A model generated the notes under the pieces. That model did not search any database, had not been told where the DNA came from, and was given only the letters and a program-made list of their open reading frames with translations. Positions 12,004 to 21,600 of a stretch of DNA of 64,000 nt are shown piece by piece. Location: the NCBI GenBank assembly GCA_001687465.1, contig LVLI01000281.1:62001-126000 (forward strand), in the 5' to 3' direction. The first letter of the stretch is position 1. Every line of letters begins with the position of its first letter. Made by a program: the position numbers and the translations under genes. This stretch comes from Halocafeteria seosinensis. Lineage: Eukaryota > Sar > Bigyra > Bicosoecida.

Positions 12004-12503
12004 CAGGTGTCGTTTTTGCAGATAGTTCCAGTAGTGAAGAATACTTGTTCGGGTGATTTGCGCTATACTGAAAACGAAATGCAACTGCACATGTGGAATC
12101 TGCAATGGAAGACCGAGAGAGTACTCAGTAATGTTCCAGTTCTGAACAGTTCGGAGTGATTCTCTAAGATGCAAGTCCACTACAGAATGGGCAGTGCTCT
12201 TCCTGTCGAATCAGGAAGTTGTTACTAATTCTTCCGGAAATCAAATTATGCGTAATTATGTATAATCATTGTGAAGCGTGCTATCACTCGTGTAATTTTC
12301 TCTATTGTGAGTCGTATATTTTACGGCATTTGCTGTTGGTTTACGAGTAAACTGCAAACTGTCTCGAAACAAATTGTTACACTTTTCTGTTTAAAAAGCT
12401 TTCCTTGATACACCTTGTACATATGTAGTGTTTTATAGCAGCACCCTGCTTAAGGAGCTCGTCTGGTGAAGAGACTTTGCATGAAATGTGTCCTGTTACT
12501 ATA
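12004..12503. other. Intergenic between convergent formin and coiled-coil genes
   Basis: No intact gene. The right half contains a decayed copy of the 3' end of the next minus-strand gene (see the repeat at 12429-12610). Confidence 0.6.
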
Positions 12504-12610
12504 CTACGAGGAGGAATTGCTTTTTCTATGTCCTGCGAACGCTTCGTACACGCTATCATTAATGTAGTAGTGGTGTTTTATAGCAGCACCCTGCTTAAGG
12601 AGCTCGTCTA
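12429..12610. repeat. Perfect 36-nt direct repeat copying the 3' coding end of the neighbouring gene
   Basis: Positions 12429-12464 and 12575-12610 are identical. The right copy encodes DELLKQGAAIKH in the minus-strand gene. The left copy encodes the same peptide, followed by a diverged ...SFLNRK tail against ...AFAGHRK in the real gene, so the duplication was longer than the perfect 36 nt. Confidence 0.9.
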
Positions 12611-14942
12611 GTCTTGAAGAAACGTCAGCTGTTGATGCGCCTTCAGACGTGGCCTCAGGGTTTGAACCCTCCAAGAGGACGACAGCACACGGATGTAACA
12701 ATGCTATCAAGCAGATGCCTGCGACGAGGCAGGAGCCTTCGAAACCGTCGACAAGAGTTTTAGGGAATGACCAGTACAGACTCAACTGGGAAGGAATGTC
12801 CAATGAAAACGCGAGAGAGCCTACGGACGTAAGCGCCCGCGAAATATACTCTTTTTCTACTGATGTCCTTAGTGAGACCAAGGCTGTTCGTACAGGTTCC
12901 AGAAAAAAATATAACGACGGCAAATGTTCCGGTTCAGAGGCACCATCAACCTGAGGAAAGGGAGGATGATCTGACAAAATTGATTTCCGCAGTTGTCTCG
13001 TATATTCAAACCAAGACGGCCCAAAGTGTGAAAACCCGGAGGCTGAACCTGCCTCCCATGATGCTTCGCTTGCGTCTCCTTTGGAGAGCAATACAGGATA
13101 TAATGTTAATTTGACTTCAAGGGGACTCATGTTCTCGGAGCGACCAAACGGGAACTGGAAAACGAGGCTTTGTGGTGACACAGAAGCTTCTGGTTCAATG
13201 CTCACCTCAATTTGATGAGGGGGAGTTAGCCGTTGTCTTCTCGACTCGGCCTGGGAATACATGTTCAGCGAATCCGCTACTATCATCCCTTCATCGACTA
13301 AGTACTTCTTGTCACCAATTTTGTAGGCATCGTGGATGGGTAGTGCAGCGGAGGCGCTAAGATGTTCTTTAAGGATACATAAGACACCGTAGGACCGCAG
13401 GAGCCATTGGGATAGAGCAGATAGTCTATCCTTTTCTTCTAAGAACTCGTTCTTATTGTTTAGAGAGACGCTTCCATGACAAGGTTTACCTGCTGCAAGG
13501 AAAGTTGCTCTCATTCCAAATCCAAACAAATCATCTTGCTTCTTCAGGTATTCTTCAAATGAGCTCATCGATTTTTGCTGAGCGCGTGACAAGTGAGTAG
13601 CAGAAGATCGTCGAAATAGATCAAATATATTACCAAGACACATAGACGTGTCCATGACGCCAGCAGTTGAATCGTTCTCAAAAACCCGGCAAACCGACCA
13701 CACAGGTAATCTATGAAGCGTTAGCTGAAAGCTTCTCGACATGGTCGTGTGCGTCGTAACCAAAGGCACTGCGAACAAATCCGTCGTCTTTGTGGTTGAT
13801 TGGCCTCCGTGGACCCCACTTCTCAAGAACATTTCAAAGTCTTCATTGGGAAACACTGGTGACAGCTTACGCTGGCGGCATAGCTCCCTTTGTTCCTGAA
13901 TGTTTCGCTTGCGTCGTGAGACTGATGTGACTATCTGGTTAATATCTTCTTCCTCGTGCAAGTTGCACAAAATATATGCGCGTCGTACATGGGACAAGAG
14001 CACGGGTATTGAAGAACGTTTTTTCTCCGGTCGACGTTTCCAACGCTTTTCATAAAACGTTCTCTCATCGGGATTGGAGAGCTTGAAAAACAACTGCTTT
14101 TCCCTAGCTACACCCAACACATTTTCACTATGATTTTTTGCGGCAATGGCCCTTGTATGTAAGTTCTGGACGGTCTTGCGGAAATGGACCAATGACTCGT
14201 GATCCTCCTGCTTTCTCAATCCCGTCCGTAAGCAGCGGGCGTATCTCTCTAAAAGGTCATTTAAGTCCACTTTCGATGGATGCTGAAACGTTGCAAATAA
14301 ATCATGTACATCCATATAAGATAAAAGCACTTGCGATTCGACCAATTTCGACTGCTGTTGCATCCTTGCCCGACTGGAGGCTACCCTTTGCCGGAGCCCT
14401 TCGCGTCTCTTCCGAGTTCTCTGGCATGCTTCCTTCAACGTTCTTTCCATGCGAGTGAAGTTGCTAGCGAACATCAGCGCCTTTGTTTCACGTGAGATCG
14501 GTGCCGTATCGGCCACGTCAAGTGTCATCATTCCATGATAGTGCGCTGACTGCAGCAGCTGGCCCAGCTCGTTGATATCAACGACGGCTTCTCGTAACTG
14601 ATTGACAGCTTGCAGGAAAGCATCACTCTCACGAGTTCCACCCCCTTTCGTCAATGTCTGCCCAATAGTGCTTGTTTTATCAGCTTCTGTATCCTCTCCT
14701 GTTTCAGATCGAGCTCGTTTTCGGCCCACTTGTTCAGAACTTCCCTCTGCACTTGCTGTCCCCGCTGGCTCCTCAATCTCCTCGTCATCCTCTCGAGCTA
14801 CGGGCTCTTTACGGCCGATAAAGTACTGGGAAAGCTCATTGAACGCTTCATATACAGTAGGTCCTGGCTCCTCCAGCACCATTGCCTCCCTCTTTTCCCC
14901 ATATTCTGGCTGTTTCTCTTGCTCCTGCGCACTCATGACCAT
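12504..14942 (-). CDS. Unidentified coiled-coil protein, possibly Mediator subunit 17
   Basis: A single open frame of 812 aa; the start is the first of two close ATGs at 14942. Residues 35-110 are acidic and low in complexity. Residues about 115-260 form an Arg/Gln-rich coiled coil. The segment LREAVVDINELGQLL followed by GMMTLD recalls the block near the N-terminus of Med17, and the following long helix fits, but I see no other diagnostic Med17 motif. The C-terminal half is mixed hydrophobic and polar without recognisable domains. No intron is needed. The gene is divergent from the leucyl aminopeptidase gene. Confidence 0.7.
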   Translation of the reverse strand: MVMSAQEQEKQPEYGEKREAMVLEEPGPTVYEAFNELSQYFIGRKEPVAREDDEEIEEPAGTASAEGSSEQVGRKRARSETGEDTEADKTSTIGQTLTKGGGTRESDAFLQAVNQLREAVVDINELGQLLQSAHYHGMMTLDVADTAPISRETKALMFASNFTRMERTLKEACQRTRKRREGLRQRVASSRARMQQQSKLVESQVLLSYMDVHDLFATFQHPSKVDLNDLLERYARCLRTGLRKQEDHESLVHFRKTVQNLHTRAIAAKNHSENVLGVAREKQLFFKLSNPDERTFYEKRWKRRPEKKRSSIPVLLSHVRRAYILCNLHEEEDINQIVTSVSRRKRNIQEQRELCRQRKLSPVFPNEDFEMFLRSGVHGGQSTTKTTDLFAVPLVTTHTTMSRSFQLTLHRLPVWSVCRVFENDSTAGVMDTSMCLGNIFDLFRRSSATHLSRAQQKSMSSFEEYLKKQDDLFGFGMRATFLAAGKPCHGSVSLNNKNEFLEEKDRLSALSQWLLRSYGVLCILKEHLSASAALPIHDAYKIGDKKYLVDEGMIVADSLNMYSQAESRRQRLTPPHQIEVSIEPEASVSPQSLVFQFPFGRSENMSPLEVKLTLYPVLLSKGDASEASWEAGSASGFSHFGPSWFEYTRQLRKSILSDHPPFPQVDGASEPEHLPSLYFFLEPVRTALVSLRTSVEKEYISRALTSVGSLAFSLDIPSQLSLYWSFPKTLVDGFEGSCLVAGICLIALLHPCAVVLLEGSNPEATSEGASTADVSSRLDELLKQGAAIKHHYYINDSVYEAFAGHRKSNSSS

Positions 14943-15346
14943 ACCATATTCATCCTTCTTGTTTGTATTTTGTCAATATCTGATTGTATAGGCCTAAGAA
15001 GTCCTTCTATACATTTTAAATGGACCCTAATGAGGGACCAATGCAACAATCATTTCGTCTATCTAAAGGTTTGGAGGTATCTTTGGGCAGAGTTCAGTCA
15101 TTCAGATGGTATATAGGTTGATACTTCAGTAGTATTCGATAGTTTAGAGCCTTCTCCACGTTTGGAAAGTAGTTTTGCCTTTGATGAGTGAGTCCGATCG
15201 AGTAAAAAAAGCACGGAAAATGAGCCACTCTGGTGAAGCGATCTTGCCCAAGATACTGGGGGATTATACCCATCCCGTAAGGGCTGTGTGCATGCATTCA
15301 CTCTCTATTTTACCCCTGGAATGACCGCGCTGATGTCCGCGTCTGT
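14943..15346. other. Divergent intergenic region
   Basis: 404 bp between the start codons of the coiled-coil gene (-) and the aminopeptidase gene (+). Two overlapping minus-strand frames of 67 codons here resemble nothing and I do not call them. Confidence 0.5.
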
Positions 15347-17131
15347 ATGCAGGAGACGATCCGGTTCTTGGGAACGCAACAAATGGACCAAACCCCAGGG
15401 ACACATGTCTTCATTGGCCTAAAGGAGAACTTAGTTGCCCCCGATATTGCGTCCATGTGCCCCGTTGTGGAGACGGGAGAAGTTGCCGCCTTGCTCAAGC
15501 AACTTCACCCCGGGAGAGACGGTCCTGCTACCATTGAAACCACCAAGGTGAACGGAAACGGAAGCTTGCAGCGATGTGTTCTCGTGGCGCTGCCGACGGA
15601 TTGTTCACGCCATAACACAAGTAGCCGCAGCCACGCGATCACCAATGCCCTTTGCAAGATGTCCTTAGGCTTGCATTCCTTCCCTCTGGGGGTTACCTTG
15701 ATGTTGAACGACCACAACAACACTCAAGCCTCAGCTCTCGCTGTGGCACGAGCCTTCCCGGCCTATAACCATCGATCCACGCGCGGTTCTTTCGGTGGCA
15801 TTGAGGTGCTCGTTAATGTCAACTTCGTTGGGGACGCCAAGGGTTCGACAGTGGACAAAGATGAAACCCAGATACTGATAGCATCAACGAGACTGTGCGC
15901 CGCTCTGGTGGACATGCCTACTTCAGAACTCCATACTGATCGGTTCGTAGAGATTGCCCAAACTATCCACTCGGAGGTTGGCGGCACCAATATTACTGTT
16001 ATTTCTGGGGAAGCGCTTCGTGATAAGGGTTTTGGGGGCCATTGGGGTGTCGGTAAAGCTAGCGAACATCTCCCTGCTTTTGTTGTGCTCGAGTATTGCC
16101 CGAAAGGGGTATCTCAAGACTCTCCAGCGTACTGCTTTGCTGGTAAAGGCATCGTCTACGATACTGGTGGTTTAAGCATCAAGGTATGAGGACATTGGTA
16201 AACTTTAATTTGAATTATTATGGTGCATGGCTCACCTATTCTATGCTTTTTCAGGGAAAAGATGGGATGCCTGGTATGAAGGTAAGTTGAGCAGGTCGAC
16301 CCTCCTATTTATTGCACGAAGCAATCAATCTGGGGCTGTTGCAGCGAGATATGGGTGGTGCTGCGGCGTCGCTTGGAGCCTTCCGCTCGCTGGCGTTAAG
16401 TGGAAAATGCAAATCTCGCATTTGCTGTCTTCTTTGTCTGTGTACGTCGCTCTTTATATATGCTTACGAGTATTGTTGTTTAGCAAGTTGACATTATGCC
16501 GGATACAGCGGAGAACTCTGTTTCGAAAGAGTCTACACGACCGGATGATATTCTCACACTATATTCTGGCAAGACCGTAGAAGTCAATAACACCGATGCA
16601 GAGGGTCGCTTGGTCCTAGGAGATGGTGTAGCATATGCCGTCAAGCACTTGAATCCTCGCTGCATTCTCGACATTGCAACTTTAACAGGTGCGCAGGGGA
16701 TATCGACGGGCCAAAATCATGGTGCTCTGTATTGTAATGACGATGATCTGGAAGCGCACATGATAAAATGTGGGAAACATACGGTAAGTATAACGTCTTG
16801 CAAATAGCTTCGTATATTTTTCTGGGATGTGGAAATCTTTCAAGTGAAATGTGTTCAGGGAGATCTTGTGCATCCATTGCCCTTTGCTCCGGAGTTTTAT
16901 CGCAAGGAATTTGGCTCTCCAGTGGCTGATATGAAGAACAGTGTTGCCAACCGTAGTAATGCCCAGAGTAGCTGCGCTGGTCAGTTCATCGGAAATCACT
17001 TGGGTACCTTTCTGTATCATGGGAAATGGTGCCATATTGATATTGCAAGCCCAGCTTTTTCCGGTGGTCTGGGAACAGGGTTTGGCGTTGGTCTTTTGTA
17101 CACTGCTCTGACTTCAATGGCTTCACAATAA
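15347..17131 (+). CDS. LAP: Leucyl aminopeptidase, peptidase family M17
   Basis: Exons 15347-16183, 16255-16281, 16345-16441, 16509-16783 and 16859-17131 give 502 aa. Exon 2 is a 27-nt microexon encoding GKDGMPGMK. M17 metal and catalytic residues are present: Lys and Asp of AGKGIVYDTGG (about 266), Asp of MKRDMGGAA (across a splice junction), and Asp, Glu and Arg of NNTDAEGRLVLGD (about 347). The C-terminal DIASPAFSGG...TGFGV block is also there. M17 enzymes are hexameric dizinc exopeptidases that remove N-terminal residues from peptides. The N-terminal domain (about 1-190) is diverged but of usual length, which supports the ATG at 15347; no clear organelle leader is seen. The stop overlaps the end of the opposite gene by 9 nt. 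Confidence 0.93.
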
Positions 17132-18308
17132 CTCATGCTCCTGCATGAAGGTTTCACCGAGGCTCTCACGGGCGTTCTCATCAACCTGCCGGGCCGCGCA
17201 CAGCAATCTCATTACCTGTCTTGCATGTCGAAGGAAGAGGATGCCGGCTATTCATAGTGCTATGTCATGGCGAAATGACTTACTTTGTCAATCTGTTTTG
17301 ACCGAAATAGGATCTGTTTGTTCTGGCTGTCTTCTTCCTCTAATTCCTGCGTCAGCGTCTCTACATGTGCCTGGATGCTACGCTTAATTCCTTCGAGGAG
17401 ACTGTTTAGCTCTCCCGTGAAACCTGTCGGTTTGAAAACTTTAGAGCTATCAATGAGCCTTAGCAAATCTTAAAGTGATGATATGATTACGTACGCTCCG
17501 ATGCTTCTTTGTATTTTTCCTTTAAGTTCGAAGCTTCTTCCCTTAGCTGTTCACATTAGTGTCTACACAAACCTCCGTCATTGTTGCCTAATTGCTCGAG
17601 CTGGAAACTTACGTTTTGAAGTTGGAATTCATGGTCTCGTGGTGCTAACAGCTCGTGGTGTTCAGCCTCACTGTCTTCATCCGTTTTGTCATTTTCTAGA
17701 GCTTTGCTAATTCGGCTTCGTTTGACTGTTGGTTCCGACGCTGGCCCCGCTCCTGCGAATCCTCCACTATCTTCGGCCAGCCTAGGCACAATAAGCCCTG
17801 CAGATTTCCCCAATAGTTGACGAGAGGTTTTGAAAACAGTATTGTTGCGGTTCTGCTCAGGAGATTCATTCTCGCTTCCAACGTTTTCACCGTTCTCCGT
17901 TTGGCTCTCTTCTGGTTGACATTGACTGGTCATTTCCGTTTCCGCCTCCGCACAAGCAGTGACACACACGGCCGCAGTCGGAGAAGAACTCTTGACTTGG
18001 GCAGGCGCTCCACTGGAGCTTTCAGGCTCAGGAGAGCTGCTTGCTCTCCCGAACAAGCTCCCAAGCGCTTTGGGGCGGCCTCTAATTTGCCTCCCTAGAC
18101 CTTGAGTGCCAGATGTTTGAACTGGCGAGGCTCCAAAATTATATCCAACGGAGGTACCAAAAGGGCGTTGTTGCTTCACCCCAGGGAATGGTGTTCCCGT
18201 TCGAACATTGGCATTAAGAGTTCCGGTTGATGACCATGGCGTTGCTGAATAGCTTGTCTCAGAAGAAGAATTGGGAGTTTCTGGAGTAGTGGACATGGGC
18301 TTTTCCAT
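17123..18308 (-). CDS. Unidentified Ser-rich protein with C-terminal coiled coil
   Basis: Proposed exons (minus): 18308-17613, 17546-17495, 17468-17284, 17215-17123; 341 aa. Residues 1-170 are Ser/Thr/Gly-rich with Phe-Gly dipeptides (RPFGTS, NFGASP, SLFGRA), as in some nucleoporins, but too few to call. A basic patch TVKRSRISK may be a nuclear signal. From about 222 on it is a coiled coil (LREEASNLKEKYKEASE; LTQELEEEDSQNK). The second intron would be only 26 nt; without it the frame ends at TAA in ACGTAA. The last exon ends 9 nt inside the convergent aminopeptidase gene. Exon 1 and the coiled-coil exon look real; the joins are less sure. I do not recognise the protein. Confidence 0.65.
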
Positions 18309-18699
18309 TTCGCCAATTGCTTTCCTTTCCCTGCACCAAGAGTATGAGAAATAGACTCACAAATAAGCACAAAATGTATGCATAAAAAGAGTTACAATAT
18401 GGAATTCACCGTGTGCAAAGAATATGTATCTTGCGTCAACGCACCACAAAACGAGAATTCTTCTTCCATTTATTGTGTGCAGACGAGCATTAACCTAGCA
18501 TGCGTCCAACTTGTCAGATAATGGATGGTTATATACACAAACGTAAATACTTGGAACGCGATATGGAATGTATAACAACCGCATATGCATGCTTACAAGT
18601 GAAGATCTTGCACAGAGAATTCCTTTTTCCTTAAGCTTCTCAGGTGTGCTTGTGAAGTGTGTCTACGCACACGGTCTGGTCCCCTTGTATTGATGGTAC
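18309..18699. other. Divergent intergenic region
   Basis: About 390 bp between a minus-strand gene start and a plus-strand gene start. Nothing else recognised. Confidence 0.5.
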
Positions 18700-21600
18700 A
18701 TGGTGCATATCAGGTACCAGTCCCTGATACATAGGAAAATAATGATCAAGAGCAGGAAATGTTTGCCAATGAGCAAAACCTGTGGCGTATGGACAAATTG
18801 GGTGCTGGGAAGATGGACGTACAGGAGAGCCACTAGGACGACTTGCTCCTCTCTGAGACTCTATACACACGCCACATTTTCTCCAGGGACTCAGACACAG
18901 CGGTGCAATACACGGAAGAGATCACCTAAGTCAAGCAGCAAAGTCTTATGGAAGTCTATTGAGCATTGTAGCAATGAGAGGGAGGTATTTGCGCTGTTCA
19001 ATTCCACCGGGAAGGCCGCCTTCACACTTCCATTGATTGAATATGCGCTCCGAAAAGTGTGCCATCAACTTCAGGGACACAGTTCCACCCATGTCAAGGA
19101 CGCCATTTGTGCAGCCCCCGAAGTGAGAGAAATGCTCAAAACAGTAAGGCAATGCCTCGGCCACACGCGCAAAGATGGACCCACCAGTGCTCAAATGTAT
19201 GCCAGCATATTGCAGTCAGCCTTCGTTTTGGGCTACCCGGACGAGCCTTTGGTGCAGGAACTGGGAACACGAGTTTCTGTATTCCAACAACAGCTAAGTA
19301 TCGGAACGATGTCTAGACTTCTACAGCGGGCAATGTCGTATGAGAGTATGATTCCGTTTGTGTCAGCCTCTCTCCCCCAATTCATCGATCGGTTGGCGGA
19401 TCCGTCCACTGGGATTTCTGGACCCCAGTATCTGCCTGCCACGCTATTTAGGATGCTCGCCCTTCCAAACCACTACGAGCTGCGTTCATTGCGCCGAGGA
19501 AACTCTTCTAAGCACTCCCCGGACAAGTTCTTTGCAGAGTTGCCTGCTCTGTTTGAACAAGGGCTGCAGACTCTGAAAGATCACCAAAAGGAGGGTCACT
19601 TATCAGGTTGGATGGTCCGACCTGCGTTCGATCGTTTCACTGATATTTTCAACGAAAATGACGGTCTTCGATTTGAAGAATCGCTTGGAAGGAAAGCTTA
19701 TGAGTTCTTGTCAGTGATTTCTCAGTCGTTGTCAGCTTCGTTCCGTGACTATAGAGAGCCGGTAGATCCAAAGATGTTTACGACGGTTGCCTTTTCATTT
19801 ACCCGCATCTCTGATTTCCTTGATAGCGCCAAGCGGAACGGCATGTCGCTTTATGCATCCGACATTGGTTCCACGGTGCGACAAATGGATGAAACCATTT
19901 TAGCTGCTCGAAACAGACTCAGCGCTACATCGCATCGGTGGGTACATCTGTCCCGCTATGCGGACAACGAGGATGTTTCAAAACATTTGACTCCGGGTTC
20001 CCGTTATCAAGCTGCTGAAATGAGTCGAAAATACGCAATGTATCTGGCCAATGTCACTAATGCTATATTTACCCCAGAGACTGTTGACAAGTCGGCTCAA
20101 ACTCCTCGAGGTAGCTCATTGAGGCTAGCCATAGCAAGCGCTCTTAGTGAGTGCTACTGGTTCAACGGGCCCCATTCATCGTGGATCCCTTGGGTTGACG
20201 CGAAGAATGCATCAGCCATCTGTGATGCTATAACTTTGCTGACTGACCGTCGCCAAAGGACAACTGCATTGTATGAGATCTGTCTTGCATGGCCATCGCA
20301 GACCCAATTGAGATCTCCAAACATCTTGTTGAAATTGAGAGTTGCCAATTCATTATCCACGCTTGCAGTGAAGTCGTTGGAGGGATCCCCGTCTAGTGGA
20401 TACCTTGCTCAGCAAAGGGACTCTGCATTCTGTACATATGCAGGAGGAGTGGTTACTGATGACTTTGTCGGGAAAGCCACAGAAGAACGACGGAAGCTCG
20501 ATATTGGGTTGTCGGGATGCTATGTTGACAACCGGTTCATCCCGGTTACGGACATCCCCAACATACAGAATACGTGGGATGCGGATGGAATCCGCCCGGT
20601 GGTTAAAGAGTATTTGTACGGGTTCCAAGGGACAATCAACATGACTGTACACAGGTTCCTAGCAGCGCTCTTGAAACAGATAGCCGCTTCACCGCCCGGT
20701 GAATTAAGGAAGCGTGTAAGCGCTAATGTCCTAGCAGAAACGTTGGATGGCCTTGGCGGACTCTATAAAGACTTATCCAACGCCTTATGTGAAAACGCGC
20801 CGTGGGTATCATCGATGCATCGAGTGGGGCGGCACGCTGCAGTACTCGCTTCAATTGTCGTACATAAACTAAGTGCCGCTTTTGTCCAAGGGAAGAAAGG
20901 AAACCTATGGGCCTACTCAGTTAGCGTCACACCAGACGAATTATGCCGCTTGGTTGATGCTGTTAGAGCTAATGGGCTAGTGGACAGTCCTGTGGTAGAC
21001 TTGATTAGGACGTTGACAGTATGGAAGCACCACCAGTTGGACATGAATGAAACACTGTCTGGAATCCAAGCAGGGTCAGATGTTTCCCATCGATGGAGGC
21101 TACCGCACGTACGTACCTACGACTCTGAATTTAGTTCTTTGAGTAGTGATTCCGTAAGAGACAGTGGAATGAGGATGAGGAGTCATAAGATAACTTGGTA
21201 TCAGACTGGGGAACAGCTGTTCCAGCAGCAACAGGATCAGTTACATAAGCTCCCTACACCTGGCAGTCTGGTCCAGGGACGGCCTTCAAAGCTGAGTCAC
21301 TATTTTACTGCGCTTAGTAATACCGCTCCCGCTGTTCCGGCGTCCGTAAAACAAACGATTTCGTTAGATCCGGATACAATGGGAAGTCAATCTAGCAACG
21401 CTCCAGCTGACGAGATAGTATCTGCAGGTTCAAATGTACGAGACGCAATCGATGGCTCGGGGAACGCAGCTTTGCACCGCAATCGAAACATACATCTGGA
21501 ATCATTGGCCTTGTCTGCTGAAAGCTCGTCCTTGCTTTGTCGCCAAACTCCAAGGATAGCCTCACATCTTGAGGCATGTGTTGCTCCTTCGTGTTGCTGG

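Noticed and set aside
18640-18870. 76-codon minus-strand frame overlapping the start of the large unknown gene
   Set aside because: Composition is mildly protein-like, but it has no motif and conflicts with the plus-strand leader.
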